64,000 nt of DNA from Methanolobus psychrotolerans (GCF_002243045.1 NZ_MBKP01000007.1:20922-84921), one strand, 5' to 3'; shown: positions 35,331 through 44,802, counted from the first letter of the stretch. Notes: a model not told the origin generated them from the letters alone. Translations and numbers: made by a program.

Positions 35331-36089
35331 ATGATAGAAATATTAAAAGTGCTGGCATGCATGCCCTTTTTACTTTATGCCTGTTATGCTGATATAAAAA
35401 CCCGCCGTGTATCCAATGAAGTATGGTTCATGATGTTCGGTGTCGGATTCATTTTCATAATGTACGATCTTATGACATATGGTCTTCCATATCTTATACG
35501 TAACATCCTTTCTTTCCTGTTCATTTTTGCTTTTGTGTACATACTTTTCCAGTTTGGTGCTTTTGGAGGCGCGGATGCAAAAGTTCTAATGGTTATTTCG
35601 CTGATAATTCCTACATTCCCCACAATTACGCTAGCTTCAACCTCTTTTCCTATTAATGGGACTCCAATTATCAATTTGTTTGCTTTCAGTGTATTTGGCA
35701 ATTCCGTAATACTCACAGTCATAGTTCCAATAGGTCTATTCCTGTACAACTTAGTAAAGAATCCTTCTGAATCGCTGAGACGTCCATTTTATATGTTCAT
35801 TGGTTATGTTATGCCAATCTCAAAACTGGAAAAAGGACATTTTCGCATGATAGAGTCCTATAACAAAACTAAAGAGGGCATTGAGTTCAAGTTCACAAGA
35901 TCAGGAACTGAACTCACCTCGGAAGTTATCTCTGAACTGAAAAACTATCAAAAGGCAGGAAAGGTCAGGGGTGGTGTGTGGATAACTCCGGGACTTCCAT
36001 TCATGATCCCGATAACTGCGGGTTTTATCACAGCGGTGGTCTTCGGGGATCTAATATTCTATCTCACGATGCAGTTCATGATGATGTGA
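35331..36089 (+). CDS. A24-family prepilin/preflagellin-type peptidase
   Basis: This membrane aspartyl protease has 252 aa. The first catalytic aspartate lies in CYADIKTRRVSNEVW (about residue 21) and the second in GAFGGADAKVLM, the GxGD-type motif in GGAD form. It has about six helices, with a soluble insertion (about 160-220) before the last helices. It probably processes type IV pilin-like or archaellin-like signal peptides. No pilin gene is adjacent. It starts 1 bp after the hps-rraA stop, so it is co-transcribed. Confidence 0.87.
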   Translation: MIEILKVLACMPFLLYACYADIKTRRVSNEVWFMMFGVGFIFIMYDLMTYGLPYLIRNILSFLFIFAFVYILFQFGAFGGADAKVLMVISLIIPTFPTITLASTSFPINGTPIINLFAFSVFGNSVILTVIVPIGLFLYNLVKNPSESLRRPFYMFIGYVMPISKLEKGHFRMIESYNKTKEGIEFKFTRSGTELTSEVISELKNYQKAGKVRGGVWITPGLPFMIPITAGFITAVVFGDLIFYLTMQFMMM

Positions 36090-36155
36090 ACTGCTTTTTA
36101 TCTTTCATTAACTTTTAATACTCCTTTTTTCAAATTATTAATTGAGGTGGGTTCT

Positions 36156-36284
36156 ATGGAAGAGAAAATTCCAGAAGCTAAAAAGCAGAAAAAAGAAGAT
36201 GAAAAGGAAGTAAAAGTTACTCCTATACATCCAGGGGATTCCAGGGTTCGCCCAAAAAGGCATTTACTGGACACATGTGAGTAA
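36156..36284 (+). CDS. Very small charged protein (42 aa)
   Basis: ATG 36156 is preceded by GAGGTGG (36144-36150), with 5-nt spacing, and by a TATA-like AT-rich stretch at about 36098-36120. The peptide begins MEEKIPEAKKQKKEDEKE and ends in RPKRHLLDTCE. About half the residues are Lys, Arg, Glu or Asp. It has no membrane segment and one cysteine near the end. The strong ribosome-binding site and independent spacer argue for a real small protein. The family is not recognised. Confidence 0.5.
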   Translation: MEEKIPEAKKQKKEDEKEVKVTPIHPGDSRVRPKRHLLDTCE

Positions 36285-36309
36285 CTATTTAGGTGTATAT
36301 TATCCAATA

Positions 36310-38388
36310 TCATTTTTCTACGATGAGGGATCTATACACATTTCTTATTTCTTCATCAGAAAAAACGCCGCCGAGTTTATCTTTTATCATTCTGACAAGA
36401 TCCTCTTCCAGTGCATCCATTGTTCTGAGCACCAGTTCTTTTTCAAGCTTCGGTTTTAAGCCTGGTGAATATGTTCTTTTCCTGTCATGTTCTGTTCGTG
36501 TTTCAGGTTTGGGAGTTTCCTGTTCGTCTGCTGAATGATTTTTTTCCTTTTCATCACAATACTTTGCAATTTCCTTGAGGAAAGTGTCTCCGTATTTCTT
36601 GAGTTTGTACTCTCCTACGCCGGTTATCTTCAGCAGTTCTTCTTTACTGCGGGGCTTTCTGGCAGCCATCTGCCGTAGGCTCGTATCGGCAAATACGATA
36701 TATGGGGGTACATCCTGCATCTGGGCCATAGATATGCGCAGTTCTTTCAGTTTATCGAAGAGGTCCCGGTCAGGGTCATCACTAATTTTCCTGCGCAACA
36801 CAGAAGAAGGCTTCAAGGGACTTTCATCTTTCCCCGGGGAAGATTCCACCGGTTCATAATCCCCCTGGCATTCTTCCTCTACTTTACGTGTGAAGATAAC
36901 TACTTTGTTACCGGACAGGACTTCTTCGCTCTTCCTGTTAAGTTTGAGGAGAGGATAACGTGCGCCTTCCACTTTGATTATGTCCTGCCGTATCATCTCA
37001 TGTGCCATTTCCATCCAGACAGGTCTGGTATGCATGTCACCCTGACCAAAGTTATTAAGAAGATGGTGTTTCTTGTCTGTGATCTTCTTTGCCCTGCTGC
37101 CTGTAATCACATCAATTACATGGTTCAGGCCATACCTCTGGTCAAGTTCCTTTATACAATTTATAAGCAATTTAGCATCGTCTGTACCGTCAACCTGTAT
37201 GCGTGGCTGCAGGCAGACATCACATTTCCCACAATTGTCATCAGGTGTCTCCTCCCCGAAATACCTGAGCAATACTTTCCTGCGGCAGATGTTGCTCTCA
37301 CAGTAGTCTACCATGTCGCTGAGCTGCTTTAAGGCGATGTCTCTTTCTTCCTTCTTATCCTTCTGTTTGATAAAATACTCTATCTTGAACCTGTCACCGC
37401 GGCTGAAGAACAGTACACACTCACATTCAAGTCCGTCTCTTCCTCCTCTGCCGGTTTCCTGGTAATAGCTCTCTAAGTTTTTAGGAAGGTCATAGTGAAT
37501 AACAAAACGGACATTAGGCTTATCGATTCCCATGCCAAAGGCAATGGTAGCTACAATGATGTCCGTCCTGTCCTTTATGAACATCTCCTGGTTCTTTTCT
37601 CTCTGGCTGTCTTTCAGGCCGGCATGATATGGGAGGGCATTGAATCCGTCCTTCCTGAGCTTTTCAGTAAGGCTGTCAACAGTCCTGCGGCTCTGGCAAT
37701 AGATTATACCGCTTTCTCCCTTCTTTTTTCTCAGGTATTGCAGTACATTGTCATAAGTGTCTTTCTTTGCCCTGACCCTATAGAAAAGGTTCTGACGGTT
37801 AAAACTGGCAACGTATGTTTTACCCTGCCTGATACCAAGTTGCTCAATGGTATCTTCCCTTACTTTTGGTGTGGCTGTTGCAGTAAGCGCAATTATCGGG
37901 ACTCCTGGGAACTTTTTCTTCAGGAAATTGAGTTTGCGATATTCCGGCCTGAAGTCATGTCCCCATTCAGAGATGCAATGGCTTTCATCAATTGCAAAAA
38001 GGCTCACATTCAGGCTCTTCAGGAGCGTAATGGTATGTGACATGGTCAGCCTTTCAGGTGCCACATACAGGATCTTTATCTCGCCCCTTTTCAGTTCTTC
38101 ATATATTCTCCCGGATTCGGCAGGTTTCAGGGTGCTGTTGAGAAATGCGGCATTTATACCGTTTTCCTTCAGGCTGTCCACCTGGTCCTTCATAAGGGAA
38201 ATCAGAGGAGAAACGACTACCGTGATGCCATCCTTAAGCAGGGCAGGAAGCTGGTAACAAAGAGATTTGCCTCCTCCGGTGGGCATAAGCACAAAAGTGT
38301 CCCGGCCATTAAGCACGTCGTTGATTATGTCCTCCTGCAGGGGGCGAAATTCAGAATATCCAAAGTACTTCCGGAGAGTCTTATGCAT
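36310..38388 (-). CDS. recQ: ATP-dependent DNA helicase RecQ
   Basis: This superfamily 2 3'-5' helicase has 692 aa. The motifs are LMPTGGGKSLCYQLP (Walker A), AIDESHCISEWGHDFRPEY (DExH plus aromatic loop), LTATATPK, and QETGRGGRDG (motif VI). The RecQ-C-terminal zinc-binding cysteines follow (CRRKVLLRYFGE, CGKCDVC), and an HRDC domain is at about 535-605. A charged tail of about 60 residues is extra compared with the minimal bacterial RecQ. Homologues in archaea are patchy, so acquisition by transfer is possible. It starts divergently from guaAB. Confidence 0.94.
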   Translation of the reverse strand: MHKTLRKYFGYSEFRPLQEDIINDVLNGRDTFVLMPTGGGKSLCYQLPALLKDGITVVVSPLISLMKDQVDSLKENGINAAFLNSTLKPAESGRIYEELKRGEIKILYVAPERLTMSHTITLLKSLNVSLFAIDESHCISEWGHDFRPEYRKLNFLKKKFPGVPIIALTATATPKVREDTIEQLGIRQGKTYVASFNRQNLFYRVRAKKDTYDNVLQYLRKKKGESGIIYCQSRRTVDSLTEKLRKDGFNALPYHAGLKDSQREKNQEMFIKDRTDIIVATIAFGMGIDKPNVRFVIHYDLPKNLESYYQETGRGGRDGLECECVLFFSRGDRFKIEYFIKQKDKKEERDIALKQLSDMVDYCESNICRRKVLLRYFGEETPDDNCGKCDVCLQPRIQVDGTDDAKLLINCIKELDQRYGLNHVIDVITGSRAKKITDKKHHLLNNFGQGDMHTRPVWMEMAHEMIRQDIIKVEGARYPLLKLNRKSEEVLSGNKVVIFTRKVEEECQGDYEPVESSPGKDESPLKPSSVLRRKISDDPDRDLFDKLKELRISMAQMQDVPPYIVFADTSLRQMAARKPRSKEELLKITGVGEYKLKKYGDTFLKEIAKYCDEKEKNHSADEQETPKPETRTEHDRKRTYSPGLKPKLEKELVLRTMDALEEDLVRMIKDKLGGVFSDEEIRNVYRSLIVEK

Positions 38389-38560
38389 CTTTAGACCATA
38401 TTTGTTTTTTCTGCATATAGGTATCCAGTATATTTAATGGTCTGGTAAGCAGGGTGAAAGTATTACGTCTTATCCTCTGGCAAGACTCTTATGTCCGGGC
38501 GAGCATTAATATGTACGAAATACTATCTCAGGGTAAATCTCATTTTTGGAGTTCTCATTC

Positions 38561-39475
38561 ATGGTAAAAGTAGACAAATTCATTCCTGAAGCAATAGAAA
38601 AAATACAGCAGCAGATCGATGGCAGGGCCATTATAGCACTTTCCGGAGGTGTGGACAGTTCTGTCTGTGCTATCCTTGCACACCGTGCCATTGGTGACAA
38701 GCTGACACCAATTTACATAGACACAGGACTGATGCGCAAAGGCGAAACTGAAAGGATCAAGGAGATATTCTCTGACATGAACCTTCAGGTCGTAGAAGCA
38801 AAGGACCGTTTCCTTTCAGCTCTTGCAGGTATCGGGGACCCTGAAGAGAAACGCAAGGCAGTCGGCGAGACTTTTATCCGTGTTTTTGAAGAAGAAGCGA
38901 AGTTACTGAAGGCCGAGTATCTTATACAGGGAACCATTTACCCTGACAGGATCGAGTCCGAGGGCGGTATAAAGTCACACCACAACGTAGGCGGCCTTCC
39001 ATCGGTTATGGATTTCAAGTCAATTGTGGAGCCAATAGAGGATCTGTACAAGGATGAGGTCCGTGAGGTTGCCCGTGCACTGGAACTTCCGCATGAGATT
39101 TCTGAGAGGATGCCTTTCCCGGGTCCCGGTCTTTCAGTAAGGATCGTCGGCAAGGTCACAGAAGAACTTGTGGATGCTGTAAGGGAAGCCAATGCAATTG
39201 TTGAGGAAGAACTTGTGGAGCAGTTCCACCCATGGCAGACTTTCGCCGCAATTGTTGGCAAGGGCACTGGTGTTAAAGGGGATGTGAGGGTCCACGGCTG
39301 GATAGTTGCTGTAAGGGCAGTAGGTTCAAGGGATGGCATGACCGCAGAGGCAATGGAACTTCCATGGAGTGTCCTGAGGAAGATAGAATCCAGGATCACT
39401 GCAGAGATCCCATCAGTTGCAAGGGTCCTGTATGACCTGACACCAAAACCACCTGCAACAATAGAGTTCGAGTAA
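38561..39475 (+). CDS. guaAB: GMP synthase, ATP-pyrophosphatase subunit (subunit B)
   Basis: It aminates XMP to GMP using ammonia from subunit A (encoded at 19.3 kb). The 304-aa protein has the PP-loop [21 protein letters not shown], the lid region [12 protein letters not shown], and the C-terminal dimerisation block ending [12 protein letters not shown]. Start ATG 38561 lies 9 nt after TTGGAG (38546-38551). It is followed 20 bp later by the archaeosine radical-SAM gene. Confidence 0.95.
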   Translation: MVKVDKFIPEAIEKIQQQIDGRAIIALSGGVDSSVCAILAHRAIGDKLTPIYIDTGLMRKGETERIKEIFSDMNLQVVEAKDRFLSALAGIGDPEEKRKAVGETFIRVFEEEAKLLKAEYLIQGTIYPDRIESEGGIKSHHNVGGLPSVMDFKSIVEPIEDLYKDEVREVARALELPHEISERMPFPGPGLSVRIVGKVTEELVDAVREANAIVEEELVEQFHPWQTFAAIVGKGTGVKGDVRVHGWIVAVRAVGSRDGMTAEAMELPWSVLRKIESRITAEIPSVARVLYDLTPKPPATIEFE

Positions 39476-39495
39476 GTATCAGTAAGAGTAAGGAA

Positions 39496-40536
39496 ATGTC
39501 ACTAAATAAAGCAGTTCTTGATATCCGTAATCGCCAGAAAGTGAAGCCATCTCCTTCCAACGAGCCATGTGCTGTTTGGACCGGTAAAGATCTTCTTGGC
39601 ACCGGACAGATTGACACTATTACCATCATTTTTAAGACATCAGGATGCTGGTGGGGCAAGGCAGGAGGGTGTACCATGTGCGGATATGTCTATGACAGTG
39701 CGCAGACCTCTCCTTCTGATGAGGATCTGATGGCCCAGTTATCAAGGGCAATGAAAAAAGCTTCTGGTTTTGAAAGGTTCATGGTCAAGATATTCACTTC
39801 AGGCAGTTTTCTTGATATCAAAGAGATACCACTTGAGGTGCGGCACAGGATCCTTGCTCAGCTTGATGCTGATGAAAGGATTGTAAAAGTGCTGGCAGAG
39901 ACACGCCCTGAGTTTGTAACTGAGGATAATGTAAGGGATTGCATAAGCTTCCTCAAAAATACAGACTTTGAGGTTGCAATGGGTCTTGAGACAAGTTCGG
40001 ATGTTATTCGCAAACAATCAATCAACAAAGGTTTTACTTTCAGGAACTTTACAGACGCTGCAATAGCCGCAAGGGCAAATGGCGCAACCGTGAAATCCTA
40101 TCTCATGCTAAAACCGCTGTTCCTTTCCGAGAAGGATGCGCTGGAGGACATTATAAGAACTGTGCGGGATGCTGCAGAGTATACGGATACATTTTCCATC
40201 AATCTCTGTAATGTCCAGCGGGGCACATTTGTCGAGTACCTGTGGGAAAGGAAACAGTATCGTCCCCCATGGCTCTGGAGCATTGTCGAGATTTTCAAAC
40301 GGACAAAAGCTGAGTTCCCGGATATGATAATCACATCTGATCCGGTGGGTGCGGGTTCTAAAAGAGGCCCTCATAATTGCAGGGAATGCAGTCATGACGT
40401 TGCTGATGCCATCAGGCTGTTCTCGCTCACACAGGACATTTCTTGTCTGGAGCATCTTTCATGTGACTGTAAAGACCTCTGGGAGCAGGTATTAGAACTT
40501 GAGGCTCACACATTTGGCAGTCCGATAATGGATTAA
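39496..40536 (+). CDS. Archaeosine biosynthesis radical SAM protein RaSEA
   Basis: The 346-aa protein is proposed to act with ArcS to form archaeosine at tRNA position 15. The radical-SAM cluster site is unusual: C-x7-C-x2-C in SGCWWGKAGGCTMCGY, as in this family. A second cysteine-rich region near the C terminus (NCRECSHDV and CLEHLSCDCKDLW) is also typical. It is co-transcribed with guaAB. Its 3' end overlaps a 9-bp-stem terminator and converges on argB. Confidence 0.88.
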   Translation: MSLNKAVLDIRNRQKVKPSPSNEPCAVWTGKDLLGTGQIDTITIIFKTSGCWWGKAGGCTMCGYVYDSAQTSPSDEDLMAQLSRAMKKASGFERFMVKIFTSGSFLDIKEIPLEVRHRILAQLDADERIVKVLAETRPEFVTEDNVRDCISFLKNTDFEVAMGLETSSDVIRKQSINKGFTFRNFTDAAIAARANGATVKSYLMLKPLFLSEKDALEDIIRTVRDAAEYTDTFSINLCNVQRGTFVEYLWERKQYRPPWLWSIVEIFKRTKAEFPDMIITSDPVGAGSKRGPHNCRECSHDVADAIRLFSLTQDISCLEHLSCDCKDLWEQVLELEAHTFGSPIMD

Positions 40537-40560
40537 GATGAGTTCTCACTCATCTTTTTT
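40535..40560. terminator. Bidirectional hairpin terminator between the RaSEA gene and argB
   Basis: The arms AAGATGAGT (40535-40543) and ACTCATCTT (40548-40556) form a perfect 9-bp stem with a TCTC loop. A T-run follows on the plus strand, and the argB stop codon lies inside. Confidence 0.65.
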
Positions 40561-41436
40561 ATAGACCATTGTACCGATTCCAGTATCTGTGAAAAGTTCA
40601 AGTAGTATTGAGTGTGAAACACTTCCATCTATTATATGGATCTTCTCAACTCCGCTTGTTACCGAACCAGCAGCACTTCTCATCTTTGGTATCATTCCGC
40701 CTGATATAAGCCCGCTGTCGACCATGTCGTCTATTTCTTCAACAGCAACTCTTGAGATACGTGAACTTCTGTCTTTAATGTCTCTAAGAAGCCCAGGCAC
40801 ATCGGTCATAAGAATGAGTTTCTTGGCCTTCAGGGCTGCTGCGATATCCCCTGCAACTGTATCTGCATTTATGTTCAGGGCTTTTCCGCTAACATCCATA
40901 GCAATTGGTGATATTACAGGTATATACCCCTCCCGAATAAGTATATAAAGTAACTCAGGGTTGATTATCTCCGTATCGCCGACCCATCCCAGATCAACTT
41001 CGTGTTCCACGTTCTCAATCATGACCTTCTGGAATGGTTTTTTCTTTGCGATTATTAATTTCCCGTCCTTGCCTGAAAGTCCTATCCCCTTAGCACCGTG
41101 TTTTCCAATTAGTGCAACGATCTCAGTGTTGATATTGCCCACAAGGACCATGCGCGCAATCTCAAGTGTTTCATCGTCTGTTATCCGCAGGCCACCGACA
41201 AACTGGGATTCCTTTCCCATGCGCTTCATTTTTTCCGAAATCTCCGGGCCACCGCCATGCACTATAATTGGGTGTATCCCTACAAATTTCAGAAGGACAA
41301 TATCCTGTATGATGTCACTCATCACCTCGGGATTGACCATTGCATGGCCGCCAACCTTGATTACCATTATTGAATCATGGAATTCCCTTATGTATGGCAA
41401 TGCTTCAATCAGTACATTCTCTCGATTAAGTGTCAT
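40546..41436 (-). CDS. argB: Acetylglutamate kinase
   Basis: This is the second step of arginine synthesis, phosphorylating N-acetylglutamate. It is an amino-acid kinase fold of 296 aa with MVIKVGGHAMVN, IIVHGGGPEIS, NINADTVAGDIAAALKA, LILMTDVPGLL and SGGMIPKMRSA. GCAGGTA precedes ATG 41436, so the start at 41451 is rejected. The likely partner enzyme, a short N-acetylglutamate synthase, is encoded at 46.4 kb. Confidence 0.96.
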   Translation of the reverse strand: MTLNRENVLIEALPYIREFHDSIMVIKVGGHAMVNPEVMSDIIQDIVLLKFVGIHPIIVHGGGPEISEKMKRMGKESQFVGGLRITDDETLEIARMVLVGNINTEIVALIGKHGAKGIGLSGKDGKLIIAKKKPFQKVMIENVEHEVDLGWVGDTEIINPELLYILIREGYIPVISPIAMDVSGKALNINADTVAGDIAAALKAKKLILMTDVPGLLRDIKDRSSRISRVAVEEIDDMVDSGLISGGMIPKMRSAAGSVTSGVEKIHIIDGSVSHSILLELFTDTGIGTMVYKKDE

Positions 41437-41564
41437 GGTGTATACCTGCAATTATTTTGTAAACTCCGGGCATGTGTGCTATTAAAAATCCGGAACTTGT
41501 TATTAATATGCTTAAATGATTTAAAAGTTATTTCTGCCGCAGGAGCAGATGAGCAAAGTAAAAC

Positions 41565-41584
41565 AAAAGACCCAAAAATGGGTC
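41565..41584 (-). terminator. Terminator of the MC1 gene
   Basis: On the minus strand the stem GACCCA/TGGGTC (41569-41584) has a 4-nt loop and is followed by TTTTGTTTT. Confidence 0.55.
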
Positions 41585-41595
41585 CTTTATGAAAA

Positions 41596-41886
41596 TCAGA
41601 CTTTTTCCAGCTTTTCGATACCGACCTTCTTTACAAAAGGCTTGTTAATTTTGTCGGGCATCCAGTCTGGTTTGTTCTTAGGTGCTTCGACCTTCTCTTT
41701 CCAGCCTTTGAAGACGTGGATCTTCTTTGTTCCGCGCTCGCGAAGCCTAATGTCCTCTGGCTTTGATTTTGTTCCTTTTCCTCTGTTTGCCACTTTAAGC
41801 GCAGCCTGCCTTGGCTGTTTTCCAGTGAATACCCCATGTTCATTTCCTTTTTTGTCTCTTAACACAAAATTTCTTGTTTCAGACAT
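41596..41886 (-). CDS. Chromosomal (non-histone) protein MC1
   Basis: This small basic architectural protein bends DNA and is abundant in Methanosarcinaceae and haloarchaea. The 96-aa sequence begins MSETRNFVLRDKKGNEHGVFTG and contains QPRQAALKVANRG, DIRLRERGTKKIHVFKGW and PDWMPDKINKPFVKKVG, the MC1 fold with its conserved tryptophans. GAGGTGAC precedes ATG 41886. It has its own terminator and a strong TATA box (about 41943-41955), fitting high expression. An inverted repeat (41898-41916) sits next to the ribosome-binding site. Confidence 0.96.
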   Translation of the reverse strand: MSETRNFVLRDKKGNEHGVFTGKQPRQAALKVANRGKGTKSKPEDIRLRERGTKKIHVFKGWKEKVEAPKNKPDWMPDKINKPFVKKVGIEKLEKV

Positions 41887-42311
41887 GATGTCACCTCGTA
41901 ATCATTATGCGATTACCTATGCTAACGGTATTTAGTATATAAGGTATATATATTTTTCTTTTAATGTTGTCTTATGTTCTTGTTTTACCGTATTTCCCGC
42001 AATTTAGGGCATTTATCTGGCTGAAATATGAGTATATTTTTATATTATTTGCTTAGGAACTGAGTGTATTGAGAGCGTTATGTGGCAACATGTCAAGTTA
42101 ACTTGATTTACAAACTAATATGCTTCTTATTATTATCTGGCTTCTGATACTGGATTAATACTTTGCATATTCTTCTGATTCTTTTTTATTTTATTTTAGT
42201 CGTTGGATGACTTAACACAACATTTACATGTAATGAATCCCTTTCAGCATGATATAATTACTATCCATCATTATAGAATGGTTTTACTTTTTGATTTCAG
42301 AGGTCATAATA
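41887..42311. promoter_or_regulatory. Divergent promoter region of MC1 and mptA
   Basis: The region contains the leftward TATA run of MC1 (41943-41955), an inverted repeat GTAATC/GATTAC (41898-41916) in the MC1 leader, and a perfect 14-bp palindrome TCAAGTTAACTTGA (42093-42106). The mptA ribosome-binding site AGAGGTC is at about 42298-42304. I see no open frame. The 14-bp palindrome is a possible operator. Confidence 0.45.
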
Positions 42312-43268
42312 ATGGAAGTCCCGGTTGTCAAACTACCCGATATACAGGCAAACAAGCCTCAAATACCTATTAACCTGACTCGTGTCGGCGTTACTAATGT
42401 TAAAAAACTGGTACAGATCAAGAGGAGGGACAAGCGCCCTGTTATCCTGATATGTACCTTTGATATCTTCGTAGATCTCCCTTCCCACCTGAAGGGTGCT
42501 AACCTGTCACGCAATTTCGAGGCAGTGGACGAAGTACTCGAAAAAGCAGTCAATATGCCTGTTTATGAGATCGAACAGCTTTGTAGTGACGTTGCCCAGA
42601 GTCTACTGACCCGTCATGAATATGCGACACGTGCGGAAGTTATTCTAAAAAGTGAGTACGTGGTCAAAAGGGAGTCTCCGTCCACCAAAATGGAGTGTCA
42701 GGAAGTCGTTGAGATATTTGCTGAAGCAATTGCCATGCGCGAAGATATTGAGAACATAGTGGTCAAGAAACTCATTGGTGCTGAGGTAGTGGGGATGACT
42801 GCATGCCCATGCGCACAGGAGATCATGAGGGATAATGCAAGGAAGGAGCTGGAAAACATAGGTGTGAATGACAAGCACATCGCAGAATTCCTTCACAGGG
42901 TCCCGATGGCCACTCACAACCAGCGTGGACGAGGTATAATCTCCATAGAGGTGGAAGGTAACATTTTCGTATCACTTGAAACGATCATAGAGATAATTGA
43001 AAAGTCCATGAGTTCCAGTGTATTTGAGCTTCTTAAGCGTGCTGATGAGGCAATGGTCGTTCAGACAGCTCACAATAATCCTAAATTCGTGGAAGACTGT
43101 GTAAGGACCATGGCAAAGAATATTGTCAAGGGTTTTGAACACCTGCCTAACGAATCAATTGTGACTATCAAACAGATCAATGAGGAAAGCATACACAGAC
43201 ACAATGCTTTTGCCGAAAGGGTGGCAACCATTGGTGACCTGCGTCTGGAAATTTCCCAGGATGCTTAA
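42312..43268 (+). CDS. mptA: GTP cyclohydrolase MptA
   Basis: This Fe(II)-dependent GTP cyclohydrolase starts methanopterin synthesis, making 7,8-dihydroneopterin 2',3'-cyclic phosphate. The 318-aa protein contains [25 protein letters not shown] (read in parts), the metal/cysteine region [13 protein letters not shown], and [18 protein letters not shown] 42312 is preferred over TTG 42291 because AGAGGTC precedes it. DUF2098 follows 52 bp downstream. The product cofactor is used by Fae-Hps at 8.7 kb. Confidence 0.95.
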   Translation: MEVPVVKLPDIQANKPQIPINLTRVGVTNVKKLVQIKRRDKRPVILICTFDIFVDLPSHLKGANLSRNFEAVDEVLEKAVNMPVYEIEQLCSDVAQSLLTRHEYATRAEVILKSEYVVKRESPSTKMECQEVVEIFAEAIAMREDIENIVVKKLIGAEVVGMTACPCAQEIMRDNARKELENIGVNDKHIAEFLHRVPMATHNQRGRGIISIEVEGNIFVSLETIIEIIEKSMSSSVFELLKRADEAMVVQTAHNNPKFVEDCVRTMAKNIVKGFEHLPNESIVTIKQINEESIHRHNAFAERVATIGDLRLEISQDA

Positions 43269-43320
43269 TTATTAATCAGTGGTCTCATATGCCTAAAAAG
43301 TAAATCACAGGAGTTACACC

Positions 43321-43638
43321 ATGGAAGATTCTGGAATAATCGAAGCTTTTGATATAGGTGGCAGTCCCATTTTAATAGGTTCAGTAGTGAGGTACGTGAA
43401 TACCGGTACTGTTGGAAAGGTTATTGATCTTAAGGAAGATGATGAAGGTATCTGGGTGATGTTGGACAAAACAGGTCTTTATTATAAACCGGAAACACTT
43501 GTTATTGCAGATGCCAGCGAGCTGATAGAAGAAATGAAGGCTCGTACTTCTGTAGAAGATGCTGAATCCTATATACGCTCTTACGGGGCAGGAACCGGAA
43601 CCAGTGTTGACATCGGGCAGGTGACGGGCGGTGGTTAA
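43321..43638 (+). CDS. DUF2098 protein
   Basis: The 105-aa archaeal protein has a central beta-rich block (IGSVVRYVNTGTVGKVIDLKEDD, GIWVMLDKTGLYYKPETLVIAD) that defines DUF2098 in methanogens. The C-terminal tail is glycine/serine-rich. Function unknown. It follows mptA and has its own terminator at the stop codon. Confidence 0.8.
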   Translation: MEDSGIIEAFDIGGSPILIGSVVRYVNTGTVGKVIDLKEDDEGIWVMLDKTGLYYKPETLVIADASELIEEMKARTSVEDAESYIRSYGAGTGTSVDIGQVTGGG

Positions 43639-43656
43639 CCGCCTCGTTTCTATTTT
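43627..43656 (+). terminator. Terminator after DUF2098
   Basis: The stem GGCGGT (43627-43632) / ACCGCC (43638-43643) spans the stop codon and is followed by CTATTTTTT. Confidence 0.6.
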
Positions 43657-43665
43657 TTAAAAAAG

Positions 43666-44607
43666 TTAAATAAAGCCTTCATTTTCAATCAATGAGAGTG
43701 ACCGTATCCATTCACCTTTAGGTTCCCTGGAAGTTCCCACAACTAGTCTTTTTATGTCTCCTACCTGTTCCACAACACCCTGCGCCTCAATTATTTCTCC
43801 TGCAAGTGCCTGTCCTGCATAGGTGTGCGTATAGGAAAGTACGTGGTCTATTTCCTCATGTTCAACCTTGTATACTGACGGACTATCAAAGGCAAGGTCT
43901 GCATTTGTGACCTTGGTTTCTATTTTCATAGTGCCAATATCTTTTCCTCTGTGTGTTTGCTCTTTGATCTGTTCCCAGTCGCGGACGAAAAGAAGATCAA
44001 AATATGTGCCGTCAACCATTCCACGGTTTCCCTTCCTTTTCTCATGAAGTATGAACTCTTCAAATGATATCTCAGGGATTCGCTTGTTGTATATTCTTTT
44101 CCACATTGCCCCATCAATATCATCTATGGGTCCGGGCTCTGCCTTTGCCTTTGCTATTGCATCCCTGGCAATGAACCATGATTCACCGTATACTACAAAA
44201 TCGATGTCTGATCCTTCATTCTGAAGCCCCGGTAAAAGTGAGCCTGTAACGCCCATCATATCTCTGCTGATGCCTGCTTTCTCAAGGACATCCACAACAG
44301 CTTTCACTCTTTTGTCAGAGTCATATAGGCTGTCAATAACACTGTTTGGCGGAAGCACTTTTTTTATCTGGTCTTCAGGCACAACATGGACATCTTCTAC
44401 CCATTCGGGGCGGTTGCTGCGCATGAAGTCAAAAGCCACATCAAAATCATATTTCTTGTAGCGTTTTCCATTGAGTTCGCGTTCACCATTCTCGTCAGGT
44501 ACGTACCTCATTGTTGACCTGATGCCATGTGGGTGGAAATAATCGGAAACTGCAAAAATCCAGTCATCTTTTGTTACAAGGAAATCCCTTAGTCGTGTTT
44601 TGATCAT
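43666..44607 (-). CDS. Nucleotidyltransferase-fold protein (DNA polymerase beta-like)
   Basis: The 313-aa protein has a central pol-beta-type nucleotidyltransferase signature GVTGSLLPGLQNEGSDIDFVVYG (about residues 142-164; GS and DID supply the metal site). The N-terminal 100 residues (FLVTKDDWIFAVSDYFHPHGIRSTMRYVP) and the C-terminal domain (VEQVGDIKRLVVGTSREPKGEW) are specific to an archaeal family annotated as DNA polymerase subunit beta or nucleotidyltransferase. The substrate is unknown. It is not a replicative polymerase. It is a single gene. Confidence 0.82.
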   Translation of the reverse strand: MIKTRLRDFLVTKDDWIFAVSDYFHPHGIRSTMRYVPDENGERELNGKRYKKYDFDVAFDFMRSNRPEWVEDVHVVPEDQIKKVLPPNSVIDSLYDSDKRVKAVVDVLEKAGISRDMMGVTGSLLPGLQNEGSDIDFVVYGESWFIARDAIAKAKAEPGPIDDIDGAMWKRIYNKRIPEISFEEFILHEKRKGNRGMVDGTYFDLLFVRDWEQIKEQTHRGKDIGTMKIETKVTNADLAFDSPSVYKVEHEEIDHVLSYTHTYAGQALAGEIIEAQGVVEQVGDIKRLVVGTSREPKGEWIRSLSLIENEGFI

Positions 44608-44692
44608 ATTTAGTCTTCCTGCTTATTTTTCCAGTAGTTATTTTCCGGTAAATATTTGTACAGGTAAATTGCCTTTTTACATAAAAATAGTA

Positions 44693-44709
44693 CTGACCCG
44701 AAGGGTCAG
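44693..44709. repeat. Perfect small hairpin
   Basis: CTGACCC-GAA-GGGTCAG (44693-44709) forms a 7-bp stem with a 3-nt loop in the divergent spacer between the nucleotidyltransferase and amidohydrolase genes. It lies about 94 bp upstream of the TTG start at 44803. It is a possible operator or leader hairpin. Confidence 0.4.
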
Positions 44710-44802
44710 ATATCAAATATGATATATAGTCCTGATTATAATGGTCTGTCTATTATAGTGAAGTATAGTTGTTTTAATACATTTGCTGCAAGGTGAAACG
44801 GT

